DNA of 8,138 nt from Alphaproteobacteria bacterium. Its GTDB lineage: Bacteria; Pseudomonadota; Alphaproteobacteria; BOG-932; Roseiterribacteraceae. The first letter of the stretch is position 1. Each line of letters starts with the position of its first letter. The notes below the pieces were generated by a model that did no database searches, was not told the origin of the DNA, and was given only the letters and a program-made list of their open reading frames with translations. The stretch lies in contig CAJCJC010000385.1 in the NCBI GenBank assembly GCA_903970575.1, positions 1 through 8,138 of the forward strand. The letters run 5' to 3'. Both the position numbers and the translations under genes were made by a program. Below are positions 1 to 7,233 of the stretch, piece by piece.

Positions 1-255
1 GCGATAGCAACCTTATCGGCGGTTGCGTCCGACCCTCGATCGACCGCCCGGTATCGCCAGAATCTGGCGTTGGCCTATGGGCTGTCCGGCGATAACGTGA
101 ATGCCTCGATCGCGGCCCGGAAGGATTTGAACGACGCGGACAGCGCAAGCAATCAACGATATTACGCGATCTTGCGCGGTATGGATGACCGGGCGAGAAC
201 CAAGGCGATTATGGGCGTCGACACCGATGGAGGCGCGCCCCAGGAAGGTCATTAG
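1..255 (+). CDS. tadD: C-terminal end of a TPR protein, probably TadD (5' part outside the window)
   Basis: The frame is open from the first base and ends at a TAG at 253-255, so 84 C-terminal residues are visible and the true start lies outside the window; the ATG at 70 is internal. Residues about 17-44 have the helix-turn-helix spacing of a tetratricopeptide repeat (NLALAYGLSGD, then an alanine-containing helix NASIAARKDL). Next comes RYYAILRGM and a short polar tail. This ending resembles alphaproteobacterial TadD-type proteins, TPR lipoproteins that help assemble the Tad secretin. The lipoprotein signal that would support this cannot be seen. The gene is convergent with tadC, 33 bases away, so it is not part of the minus-strand operon. 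TPR protein is fairly sure; TadD rests on the ending and the Tad context. An unrelated TPR protein is the alternative. Confidence 0.7.
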   Translation, partial: AIATLSAVASDPRSTARYRQNLALAYGLSGDNVNASIAARKDLNDADSASNQRYYAILRGMDDRARTKAIMGVDTDGGAPQEGH

Positions 256-288
256 CGCGGCGCTCCGGTCGCAGGGCTTGAACTATCG

Positions 289-1257
289 TTATCGATGAAG
301 CGACTTCAGAACCTGGATTATCGCCGGTCCCAGCAAAACGGAAAACAGCGGCGGCAGGATGAATACGATCATTGGAACAGACAGCGTCGCGGGAAGCCGG
401 GCGGCTTTTTCCTCAGCCTTCATCATGCGCGCGTTGCGGAACTCCAGGGCAAGCACCCGTAGGGATTTCGCCAGCGGCGTCCCATAGCGCTCCGTTTGCG
501 CCAAGGTGTTCACAAGGCCCCGAACGGACGCCATGTCCAAACGCTTTGCAAGGTTGGTAAGAGCGTCCGACCTATTCGGCAGAAATCCAAGTTCGACGGC
601 CGTCAACTCGAGTTCATCCGCCAATTCCGGCGAGTTGGGGCCTATCTCACGCGCTACGCGCGTAATCGCCGCATCCATGCTCAAACCCGCCTCGGCGCAT
701 ATCACAAAAAGGTCCAAAGCGTCGGGCAGGCCTTGCTGGATTTTCTTTCTGCGACTCTGGCTCGCGTTCTTGACGAACAAGGACGGCGCGATGCTGCCCA
801 GCATGATTCCGGCCATGCCGCACATCGCGCGCATCGGCGTGGTGATCAGCGGCGCAAAGCTGGGCGCCAGGCCATAAGCGACAATCCCCAATCCCAGGGG
901 CATGCCAAGACGCAAGCCCAAAAAGACTGTCACGGCGTCTGAAGAGCGCCAGCCGGCCTGGGCCAGAAAGTCGGCGGCCTTGCGCACCTCCTCGCCGCGG
1001 GTCAGCTTCAATCGCTTCAACAGCTCCCGCACAAATGTCACCGGCCGTTGACGCCCTGAACGGCGCATTGAATTCGCGGATGTCTTCGAAGGTTCGCGCC
1101 GACGCTTGAGGTAAGCGCGCGCCCGCGCCTTGACGGTGTCTCTTGGCAAAATGACGCGATAAAGCGCCAAAATAACCAAGAAAGTAACCAAGCCGATGAA
1201 GAAATCGAGACTCGCGTCATCATGCGGTCCCATTTCTAGAAATCGATCGATGATCAT
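289..1257 (-). CDS. tadC: TadC, inner-membrane platform protein of the Tad/Flp pilus
   Basis: 322 residues, the usual size for TadC. It carries a type II secretion F (T2SSF/GspF-like) domain at about residues 176-302. Conserved-looking stretches are LPDALDLFVICAEAGLSMDA (177-196) and TERYGTPLAKSLRVLALEFR (255-274). Hydrophobic segments lie near residues 18-36, 108-135, 141-163 and 292-315, with a strongly basic cytoplasmic stretch (41-71) after the first. In the family, TadC pairs with TadB in the inner membrane and links the CpaF ATPase to pilin extrusion. The ATG start overlaps the tadB TGA (ATGA at 1254-1257). No Shine-Dalgarno is visible upstream, so translation is probably coupled to tadB. 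It is the last gene of the operon. No frameshift or truncation is seen. Confidence 0.95.
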   Translation of the reverse strand: MIIDRFLEMGPHDDASLDFFIGLVTFLVILALYRVILPRDTVKARARAYLKRRREPSKTSANSMRRSGRQRPVTFVRELLKRLKLTRGEEVRKAADFLAQAGWRSSDAVTVFLGLRLGMPLGLGIVAYGLAPSFAPLITTPMRAMCGMAGIMLGSIAPSLFVKNASQSRRKKIQQGLPDALDLFVICAEAGLSMDAAITRVAREIGPNSPELADELELTAVELGFLPNRSDALTNLAKRLDMASVRGLVNTLAQTERYGTPLAKSLRVLALEFRNARMMKAEEKAARLPATLSVPMIVFILPPLFSVLLGPAIIQVLKSLHR

Positions 1258-2213
1258 ATGTCGAATTTAACCATTTGACTCATGACCAATACGCCGGCGG
1301 CCATGCTGACGCCGCCGCCGGCGAGAAGCATATGACCCAGATGAGATGTGAACATAGTCATGAGGTAGTCGCGACTAACCAAATACAGGATGCCGGACAT
1401 CACGAAAGGCAGAGAGCCGATAATGCCAGCGCTCGCTATCGCTTCGGAAGACATCGCCTTAACCTTCATCCGCATCTGTTCGCGCTTTCGCAGCATGTCG
1501 TCGACGATCTCAAGCGTTTCCGCGAGATTTCCGCCAGTCTCGCGCTGAATCGACAAGGTGATGACCAGGAAATTGAATTCCGTCAGAGCAAGCCTGCGCG
1601 CCGTGGCCCACATCGCCTCCTCAATGGTTTGACCGAGTCTGACCTGATCGCTGATCCGCCGGAACTCCTCGCCGACCGGATCCGCCACCTCGCGCGCCAC
1701 GACCTGCATGGTATCGGCGAATGGAAAACCCGCGCGCAGGCCCCGAATGATCAAGCCGATCGCTTCCCGGAAATGCTTGGAGAACCGCTTTCGTCGGCGT
1801 TTGATGGATCGGCTGACGACCATGTACGGAAGAAAGATGCCGGCCATCAATCCAATAAGGATCGCGAGCGAGGCCTTAACGGACCAGAGAATCGCCAATA
1901 TCGTGACCGCGATTGCGACGATGGCGCTGATAAGACCGTAGCGTCCTATCGACAAGCTCATGCCGCTGGCCGCGAGGCGCGCCCTTAGGGCTTCCGGCCT
2001 CGGCAAAATTCGCAGGATAAAGGAATCCAATCCGCCTTCCGGCCTTATGCGTAACCTCAGCCGCGCGCCCTGCGGCGTGATGGGGTCGATGCGCCCAATA
2101 CGCCGCGCGCGCTTTGACAATCTGCGCTTCCCAGCGTCCGCCAAATGTGTGAGCAAGAGAAATATGCCGCTGGAGCCCACGAGTATCGAGCCGGCGATCT
2201 GGAAAGCGCTCAT
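1254..2213 (-). CDS. tadB: TadB, inner-membrane platform protein of the Tad/Flp pilus
   Basis: 319 residues, typical for TadB. A first membrane segment (about 6-24) is followed by a basic cytoplasmic region, paired membrane segments near 92-110 and 112-132, and a T2SSF domain at about 148-273. The family-typical motif QRETGGNL sits at 223-230, followed by the charged LRKREQMRMKVKAMSSEA stretch (241-258). Two more hydrophobic segments (about 260-280 and 295-313) close the protein. TadB and TadC are GspF relatives that form the inner-membrane base of the pilus and respond to the CpaF motor. The start overlaps the cpaF stop (ATGA at 2210-2213) and the stop overlaps the tadC start, so coupled translation is likely. 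A second copy of the T2SSF fold follows directly in tadC, as in other Tad loci. Confidence 0.95.
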   Translation of the reverse strand: MSAFQIAGSILVGSSGIFLLLTHLADAGKRRLSKRARRIGRIDPITPQGARLRLRIRPEGGLDSFILRILPRPEALRARLAASGMSLSIGRYGLISAIVAIAVTILAILWSVKASLAILIGLMAGIFLPYMVVSRSIKRRRKRFSKHFREAIGLIIRGLRAGFPFADTMQVVAREVADPVGEEFRRISDQVRLGQTIEEAMWATARRLALTEFNFLVITLSIQRETGGNLAETLEIVDDMLRKREQMRMKVKAMSSEAIASAGIIGSLPFVMSGILYLVSRDYLMTMFTSHLGHMLLAGGGVSMAAGVLVMSQMVKFDI

Positions 2214-3874
2214 CCTTCGATCGCCGACAGGAGTAGTCGATCGAGCCCGAAATATTCCGCGCGTGGCGCGAAATGCGGCCTGAGGCCAGTGGGGGTAAAG
2301 CGGCCCCGCAGCCGACCGTCGGCATCCTCGCCATCGACATGAAAGCCGAACAACTCCTGGGTGACGATGATGTCGCCGTCGATGCCGACGACCTCGCTGA
2401 TGCTCGTGACCCGGCGGATGCCGTCACGCATCCGACTGATCTGGAGGACCATGTTCACCGCGGCGGCGATTTGAGTCCGCACCGCTTGGCTCGGCAGATT
2501 GATGCCTGACATGCCGACCATGTTTTCCAGTCGCGTGAGCGCCTCGCGCGGACGATTTGCATGGATCGTGCCCAGCGAGCCGTCATGCCCGGTGTTCATG
2601 GCCTGCAACATATCGAAAGCTTCCGCTCCGCGAATTTCCCCAAGGATGATTCTGTCGGGGCGCATGCGCAACGCGTTCTTGACGAGATCGCGCATCGTTA
2701 CCTCGCCTCGCCCCTCGATATTCGGCGGCCTCGTTTCCAGACGTACGACGTGAGGCTGCTGCAGTTGTAATTCCGCCGCGTCCTCGATCGTCACGACCCG
2801 TTCGTCCGGCGCGATCATCTGCGAAAGGGCGTTCAATAAAGTCGTCTTTCCCGATCCAGTTCCCCCCGAAATCAAAATGTTCAATTTGCTCCGCGAGGCT
2901 ATCTTCAACACGGTGGCCATTGCCTGCGAGATATTCTGCTGCCGCACCATGGCTTCCAGATCGATGGCTTTCTTTGAGAATTTGCGGATCGAGATCGAGG
3001 GTCCATCGATCGCGAGCGGTGGAATGATGATGTTGACGCGGCTGCCATCCGGCAGACGGGCGTCGACCAAAGGGGTCGATTCATCGATGCGCCGACCGAT
3101 TCCGCTGACGATGCGCGTGATCGCGCTCATCACATGCGCATTGTCGCGAAACGTGGCGTCGGTCAGCTCCAACTTGCCGCGGCGCTCGACATAAATGCGC
3201 TTGGCCCCATTGACCATGATGTCGTTGATGGTCTCATCGCTGAGAAGGGGTTCGAGCGGTCCCAATCCCAACATATCGTTGAGGAGCAGCGTCACCAATT
3301 GACGCTGCTCGCGCTGGTTCAACTGGATCTTAAGCTCGGTCAAAATCTCCGCGACAATCCCGGCAAGTTGCAACGAAAGCTCGTTGCGGCTCAATTTGGT
3401 CGCCACTTCGCTATCGATGCGCTCCATCACAAATGGATAGATGCGCGGCACGGCGCTCTCGACATTGGCGCGGGATAATGAACCCGCGGGATCGATGGCG
3501 TAGGGGAGGTGGCTCCTATGCGGCGCGGCGGCATCGTGGCGGTGCCCCTTATGGGCCGCACCTTCAACCGAGCCGGTCGGCGCGGCCCGCGTTCGAGAAC
3601 GCACGGGGCCAGGCCGCTCCGATGGCTCGGGGGACCTCTCGGACAGCGCGACGATTTGAGGATTGTCAAACTCTTTTAGAGATTCGGAGCCGACGACGAT
3701 TTTGGAGACCGCGCTGGACGCAATGGCCCCGGCGGTTCGTTCGACGAGCCCCCGCGTTTTGTCGCTATCGGCAGGGCTGAAGGCAGGGGACGGCATCGCG
3801 CTCGTTCGATTGGCGACGGCGTTAACGCGCTGCTGGAGACGCCGTTCACTATCTCGACCGCCGAAAACATTCAT
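2210..3874 (-). CDS. cpaF: CpaF/TadA, secretion ATPase of the Tad/Flp pilus
   Basis: A VirB11/GspE-superfamily ATPase of 554 residues. The ordered domain begins near residue 148 ([10 protein letters not shown]). Key motifs are all intact: Walker [10 protein letters not shown] at 337-345, the Asp box TIEDAAEL at 362-369, a Walker B-type segment with LGEIRG at 411-416 (catalytic Glu413) and the His box GSLGTIHAN at 432-440. The family-typical stretch [16 protein letters not shown] lies between them (370-385). In Tad systems this hexameric cytoplasmic ATPase powers pilin polymerisation through TadB/TadC. Residues 1 to about 140 are a polar, low-complexity extension rich in Ser, Ala, Pro and Arg that seems longer than usual, with five His at 108-122. 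The start ATG overlaps the cpaE stop (ATGA at 3871-3874), which favours it over the internal Met150. No Shine-Dalgarno is seen, so coupling to cpaE is likely. Confidence 0.96.
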   Translation of the reverse strand: MNVFGGRDSERRLQQRVNAVANRTSAMPSPAFSPADSDKTRGLVERTAGAIASSAVSKIVVGSESLKEFDNPQIVALSERSPEPSERPGPVRSRTRAAPTGSVEGAAHKGHRHDAAAPHRSHLPYAIDPAGSLSRANVESAVPRIYPFVMERIDSEVATKLSRNELSLQLAGIVAEILTELKIQLNQREQRQLVTLLLNDMLGLGPLEPLLSDETINDIMVNGAKRIYVERRGKLELTDATFRDNAHVMSAITRIVSGIGRRIDESTPLVDARLPDGSRVNIIIPPLAIDGPSISIRKFSKKAIDLEAMVRQQNISQAMATVLKIASRSKLNILISGGTGSGKTTLLNALSQMIAPDERVVTIEDAAELQLQQPHVVRLETRPPNIEGRGEVTMRDLVKNALRMRPDRIILGEIRGAEAFDMLQAMNTGHDGSLGTIHANRPREALTRLENMVGMSGINLPSQAVRTQIAAAVNMVLQISRMRDGIRRVTSISEVVGIDGDIIVTQELFGFHVDGEDADGRLRGRFTPTGLRPHFAPRAEYFGLDRLLLSAIEG

Positions 3875-5091
3875 TTGCGCAGCACGCGCTGGACGATGGA
3901 TGCCTTTGGCGCAGCTTCGGAGGGGCCGAGCGCGACCGCCAGGCGGCGCAATTCGGCCGTAATTTTCGGATCGCGCGCAACCTCCGCCAGCGGCTTGGCG
4001 CGCTCCACCGAAGACAAGGCGGTCTTAAGATGGAACGGTATGTGGAAATCGATCTTGGCGCCAATTCCGCGCTCGAAATCGGCGCGGCCAACTTCCCCGG
4101 CGACGCCGCCAAGGCGATTTCCGATTACGGCGACCGGCGCTTTGCCGCGCAGACCGGTAATCAGCCGCAGCAGACGCTGGGTGTCGCGCATCGCGGGAAG
4201 CGACAATTCGGTCACGATCCCGATCATGTCGGCCATGCCGAGCACGTAGCGAGAAATTGGGCTCATCGCCCGCGGCGTGTCCGCGATCACGACATCGGTA
4301 TCTCCGGCAAGTTCCGCCATCAGAACATCGAGGCCGGCTTGTCCGACCTCGAAACTCTCCTCCAAGGGTTCCTCCGCCGCAAGCAAACGCAGGCGGTCGC
4401 CAACCGTGGTCGCCGCGGCGTTGATCAACAGGCTGTCGATTCGATCGGGGTTGCCGAATATCTCCCTAAGCCCACGCTGCGGCTCGATATCGAGACTGAG
4501 CGCCAGGCTGCCGAAATGGAGGTCGAGATCGAGGAGCACCACTTTTTGGCGCAGTTCCTGCGACAAACTCCACGCGACGGAGGCGGCGAGCGTTGTCGCG
4601 CCCACGCCGCCCCGCGCGCCGACCATCGCCACCAAACGGCTGACCTTTGGCTTCAGGGGCTCGCGCCCATGGCGCCGAGCCGGTTGACGGAGTGCGTTGG
4701 ACAACATCTGCGCCGAAATCGGCTTCACCAGATAATCCGACGCGCCCAGATCGATCAGTCGACGATACAGCGCCACATCGTTGATCAGACCAATGGCCAC
4801 GATCTTGGTCTCGAAACCGCACAGATGCACGATGGCGTCCATCGCGCCGATAGGATCCTCGTCATTCGATATATCGGCGATCAGAATTCCCGGCGGTTCG
4901 TTCGTGTTGATCAGGCGCAAGATGTCTTCGGCGCCGCCTTCCTGAATTTTGGGGCTTTGCCGGCCAAGCTCGGCGGCGACCGTCTTGACGGTCTCTCGCG
5001 TGACCTCGTCGACGATGGACGCAATAAATTGCCCTTGCGCCGCCTTCGGGGCTGGCGACCGTTTGGCCGCGGATGGCTTCGCCCCGATCAT
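3871..5091 (-). CDS. cpaE: CpaE/TadZ, ParA/MinD-like pilus localisation protein with pseudo-receiver domain
   Basis: 406 residues in two parts. Residues about 21-135 look like a response-regulator receiver fold: an acidic pair D28-E29, an Asp at the end of a beta strand (D73 in ILIADIS) and LVKPI with K123. The usual Thr/Ser switch position appears to be Gly101. Residues about 150-390 are a ParA/MinD-type ATPase domain. Its P-loop is degenerate: GARGGVGATT at 158-167 has Arg160 and Ala165 where a deviant Walker A carries lysines. The strand VVLLDLDLHFG (184-194) and the switch II-like VVIADTP (267-273) follow. CpaE/TadZ proteins sit at the cell pole or a membrane focus and position the Tad machine. 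The start overlaps the cpaD stop (ATGA at 5088-5091) with only a weak GGAA upstream. Orthology is clear; whether it binds or hydrolyses ATP is uncertain. Confidence 0.94.
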   Translation of the reverse strand: MIGAKPSAAKRSPAPKAAQGQFIASIVDEVTRETVKTVAAELGRQSPKIQEGGAEDILRLINTNEPPGILIADISNDEDPIGAMDAIVHLCGFETKIVAIGLINDVALYRRLIDLGASDYLVKPISAQMLSNALRQPARRHGREPLKPKVSRLVAMVGARGGVGATTLAASVAWSLSQELRQKVVLLDLDLHFGSLALSLDIEPQRGLREIFGNPDRIDSLLINAAATTVGDRLRLLAAEEPLEESFEVGQAGLDVLMAELAGDTDVVIADTPRAMSPISRYVLGMADMIGIVTELSLPAMRDTQRLLRLITGLRGKAPVAVIGNRLGGVAGEVGRADFERGIGAKIDFHIPFHLKTALSSVERAKPLAEVARDPKITAELRRLAVALGPSEAAPKASIVQRVLRK

Positions 5092-5789
5092 TGTTCCGGC
5101 GCCGGGGCGGGTGCGATCGTCAGAGTCTGACTGGAGCTCGCCGAAGCGCTGTCATTCGACGGCGACTTGGTTTTGCCGGAGCGAAAGCGCTGAACCGCCG
5201 CCAGGGCGGGATCGCCAAATTGGGGTCCCATCGTTTGTCCGACCGCCAAATCACTGGGATTGGCGACCATAGCCGCGAAGTTGACCGCGGTGGCGCAACC
5301 GAAGTCGCTATGCATCGTATTCTCGAAATCGTTTCCAGGCGGCTTGCTCCAATTTGGGCAAGCCGGGCCCACCACCACCGAATGCATGATGACGAGCCGA
5401 ATTTCTCCAGGGGAAACATCCGCCGCCCGCGATACCGCCGGCCTTAGACCCTGGCGAGCCAGGGCCGCGACGACCCTGGCCGCGCGCTTATCGTCGGCTT
5501 GCGCGGCGCTTTTCTCCACCAAGATGGAATCGCCCCGTTCCGCCTCGGCGCTTGCCAGAAACACGTTCAGGTTGGCTGTTTCGCGCGCGTCAGGAACAGC
5601 GGCGCCAGGCGAGAAATGGATCAGGTGAGAGAGCGTTTGCGCGGAGACCTGAATAGGGTTGGGCATTTCGGTCGAAGCGCCCTCGGCGATAGGCTGCGGC
5701 GTAGCGCATCCGCCCAGCGAGACGGCGACGGCGAGGCCTATGGCAGCCCCATAAGTCGCGGCGGCGCGGCCGATTAGGGAAATTTTCAT
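5088..5789 (-). CDS. cpaD: CpaD, outer-membrane lipoprotein of the Tad/Flp pilus
   Basis: 233 residues from the chosen ATG (5787-5789). The N-terminus is a lipoprotein signal: MKISLIGRAAATYG, a hydrophobic core, and lipobox LGGC with Cys28. The following Ala29 is not the Asp that retains lipoproteins in the inner membrane, which fits outer-membrane sorting by the E. coli rule. The body carries the CpaD-family signature: VVVGPACPNWSKPPGNDFEN, then FGCAT, then NFAAMVANPSDLAVGQ. The last 20 or so residues are a Ser/Ala/Pro-rich tail. CpaD is thought to support the secretin CpaC and is largely alphaproteobacterial. The frame extends upstream to an ATG at 5948, but that would add 53 Arg/Pro-rich residues inside cpaC and bury the signal peptide, so it is not used. 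The gene lies 13 bases after cpaC with its own Shine-Dalgarno, and its stop overlaps cpaE. Confidence 0.94.
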   Translation of the reverse strand: MKISLIGRAAATYGAAIGLAVAVSLGGCATPQPIAEGASTEMPNPIQVSAQTLSHLIHFSPGAAVPDARETANLNVFLASAEAERGDSILVEKSAAQADDKRAARVVAALARQGLRPAVSRAADVSPGEIRLVIMHSVVVGPACPNWSKPPGNDFENTMHSDFGCATAVNFAAMVANPSDLAVGQTMGPQFGDPALAAVQRFRSGKTKSPSNDSASASSSQTLTIAPAPAPEQ

Positions 5790-5795
5790 TCCATG

Positions 5796-5801
5796 ACCCT
5801 C
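5796..5801 (-). promoter_or_regulatory. Shine-Dalgarno sequence of cpaD
   Basis: The minus strand reads GAGGGT in the cpaC-cpaD gap, 6 bases before the cpaD ATG at 5789. It decides the start: the longer frame reaching 5948 has no reason to be used when a good ribosome site sits just before a lipoprotein signal peptide. This is the only non-overlapping junction of the operon. Confidence 0.65.
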
Positions 5802-5802
5802 G

Positions 5803-7233
5803 TCATTGGAGATCGAAACCGACGGGACCGATAAGACCCTGTCTCGAATGCGTAATTTGGGTGGCGCCCTGCCGCGCCGGCGGCGCGGTTGGCGTGTAAT
5901 CGGCGCCGGTCGCCAACATGGCGGCGTCGGTCGGCGCCCGGTACCCATCCGTGGGGGCCATCAAGCGGTTCCGCGAGACAGGGCGTACGATATAGGGCGT
6001 GACGATGACCACGAGTTCCGACTCATTGCGCTCGAACCTTTCAGAGCGGAAGAGCGCGCCCAGCACTGGAATGTTGCCCAGGGCCGGAAATTTTTGAATG
6101 TTCTGCGTGACGTTGTTTTGCATCAGCCCCGATATCGCGAAGCTTTGGCCGCTCGCCAGATCGACCGTCGTCTCGGTGCGCCGCGTGGTCAGCGCGGGCA
6201 CGGTGGCGCCATTCAAGGTGATCGCGCCATCGGTGGACAATTCGCTGACCTCCGGCTTCACGACCAGGTTGATCCGACCGCTATCGGTAAGGGTCGCGAC
6301 AAAGCTGAGGCTGACGCCGAATTTCTTGTATTCGATGGTCGTCTGGTTCAGCCCCTGCGGAACTGGTATCGGATATTCGCCGCCGGCGAGAAAGCTCGCG
6401 GGCGCGCCGGAAATCGCCGTCAGGTTCGGTTCGGCCAGAACCGTAACAAGGCCCTCGCTATCCAGGGCGTCGATCATCACATTGAGGTCTATATTATGGG
6501 TCGTAAAGCTTGCGAACAGGTTATCGACGCCGTTGGCGCCGGTCGCGGATGAAGCGGTCGCGATCGAACTGGCGGCGGTCTGGCCCGATTGAAGCGTTCC
6601 GCCGCCGGTCGCCAAGCCAAAGGCGAAATGGCCGGGTCCGGCGCCGGTGCTACCCCAGTTGAAGCCGAACTGCTTGATGATATCCCGCGAAACCTCGGCG
6701 ATCCGAACGCGCAGATTGATCTGATTGGGCGCGTCGACCTGCATCGTGTTGACGATGTGCTCCTGATCGGGCACGAACCGCGCCGCGATCGTCCTGGCGC
6801 TTTCGCCTTCCGCCGCCGATCCGACTGTGCCCGACAAGACCAGGGCGTTATTGGCCATGCTGATATCGATATCGCTGCCCGGCAAAAGGCGCTTCAAATT
6901 CCGCCGCAGGCCGGCCTCGTCGTAATGCACGGATACCGACAGGTTGGCGAGGATCGCATCATGCTCGTCAACCGCGAAGAGGGTCGTTTCGCCGGGCGCC
7001 TTGCCGAAGACATAAACGAGGGTCGGCGATTCCATCTGTATGTCCGCAGTTTTGGGATCGGCGATGAATACGCTAGCCGCGGGGTTGTCGAGACGGACCA
7101 GGCGCCCTTTGCCGATCTCAAGACTGAGTTCACCCGTCGACGGGCCAATGACATGCACGCCGGCGAATGACCGCGAGGGCAGGGCGATGCTTCCGGTGAT
7201 CGCGAGGATCAAGATTGCCGCGATTATTTTCAT
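5803..7233 (-). CDS. cpaC: CpaC/RcpA, outer-membrane secretin of the Tad/Flp pilus
   Basis: 476 residues. A Sec signal peptide spans about 1-24, with likely cleavage after SRSFA. A pilus-secretin N-terminal domain follows at about 30-102 (GKGRLVRLDNPAASVFIADP, FGKAPGETTLFAVD). A BON-like region is at about 105-165 (LVLSGTVGSAAE) and the secretin core at about 170-418. Hallmarks of the core are VLAEPNLTAISGAPASFLAG (265-284), SFAISGLMQ (364-372), FPALGNIPVLGALFRS (382-397) and VTPYIVRP (411-418). A Gly/Ser/Thr/Ala-rich insert lies at about 194-236, and the last 50 or so residues are a low-complexity tail. It forms the channel through which the pilus crosses the outer membrane. The start overlaps the cpaB stop (ATGA at 7230-7233), with a GGAG about 11 bases upstream inside cpaB. 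No disruption is seen. Confidence 0.96.
   Translation of the reverse strand: MKIIAAILILAITGSIALPSRSFAGVHVIGPSTGELSLEIGKGRLVRLDNPAASVFIADPKTADIQMESPTLVYVFGKAPGETTLFAVDEHDAILANLSVSVHYDEAGLRRNLKRLLPGSDIDISMANNALVLSGTVGSAAEGESARTIAARFVPDQEHIVNTMQVDAPNQINLRVRIAEVSRDIIKQFGFNWGSTGAGPGHFAFGLATGGGTLQSGQTAASSIATASSATGANGVDNLFASFTTHNIDLNVMIDALDSEGLVTVLAEPNLTAISGAPASFLAGGEYPIPVPQGLNQTTIEYKKFGVSLSFVATLTDSGRINLVVKPEVSELSTDGAITLNGATVPALTTRRTETTVDLASGQSFAISGLMQNNVTQNIQKFPALGNIPVLGALFRSERFERNESELVVIVTPYIVRPVSRNRLMAPTDGYRAPTDAAMLATGADYTPTAPPARQGATQITHSRQGLIGPVGFDLQ

Noticed and set aside
232..239. Palindrome GGCGCGCC near the end of the TPR gene
   Set aside because: It is an 8-base restriction-type palindrome inside coding sequence and common by chance in GC-rich DNA; no loop or T-run follows.
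286..303. Possible hairpin at the end of tadC as a terminator
   Set aside because: Only a 5-base-pair stem with one wobble pair and no T-run; too weak to call.
496..942. Plus-strand open frame opposite tadC
   Set aside because: Same codon-aligned antisense register; the translation is Arg/His/Gln-rich and unlike any known family, while tadC is clearly real.
1275..1988. 237-codon plus-strand open frame opposite tadB
   Set aside because: Codon-aligned antisense shadow of tadB, with no ribosome site or domain.
1876..2427. 183-codon minus-strand frame across the cpaF-tadB junction
   Set aside because: It overlaps two well-supported genes in another frame and its product is low-complexity.
3425..3427. 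Internal start of cpaF at Met150
   Set aside because: It lies at the edge of the conserved domain, but the ATG at 3874 forms the same ATGA overlap as the other junctions, and the frame between shows no stop.
3134..3478. Plus-strand open frame opposite cpaF
   Set aside because: Codon-aligned antisense shadow of cpaF.
4030..5130. 366-codon plus-strand open frame opposite cpaE
   Set aside because: Its codons are exact reverse complements of the cpaE codons. In that register antisense stops arise only from Leu TTA/CTA and Ser TCA codons, which are rare in GC-rich genes, so long antisense frames are expected. The translation has no recognisable domain.
5790..5948. Upstream start of cpaD inside cpaC
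   Set aside because: It would add 53 Arg/Pro-rich residues before a clear lipoprotein signal peptide; the ATG at 5789 has a good Shine-Dalgarno.
5806..7170. Two plus-strand open frames (5806-6552 and 6589-7170) opposite cpaC
   Set aside because: Both are codon-aligned antisense shadows of cpaC, with Arg/Gly-rich composition and no motif.
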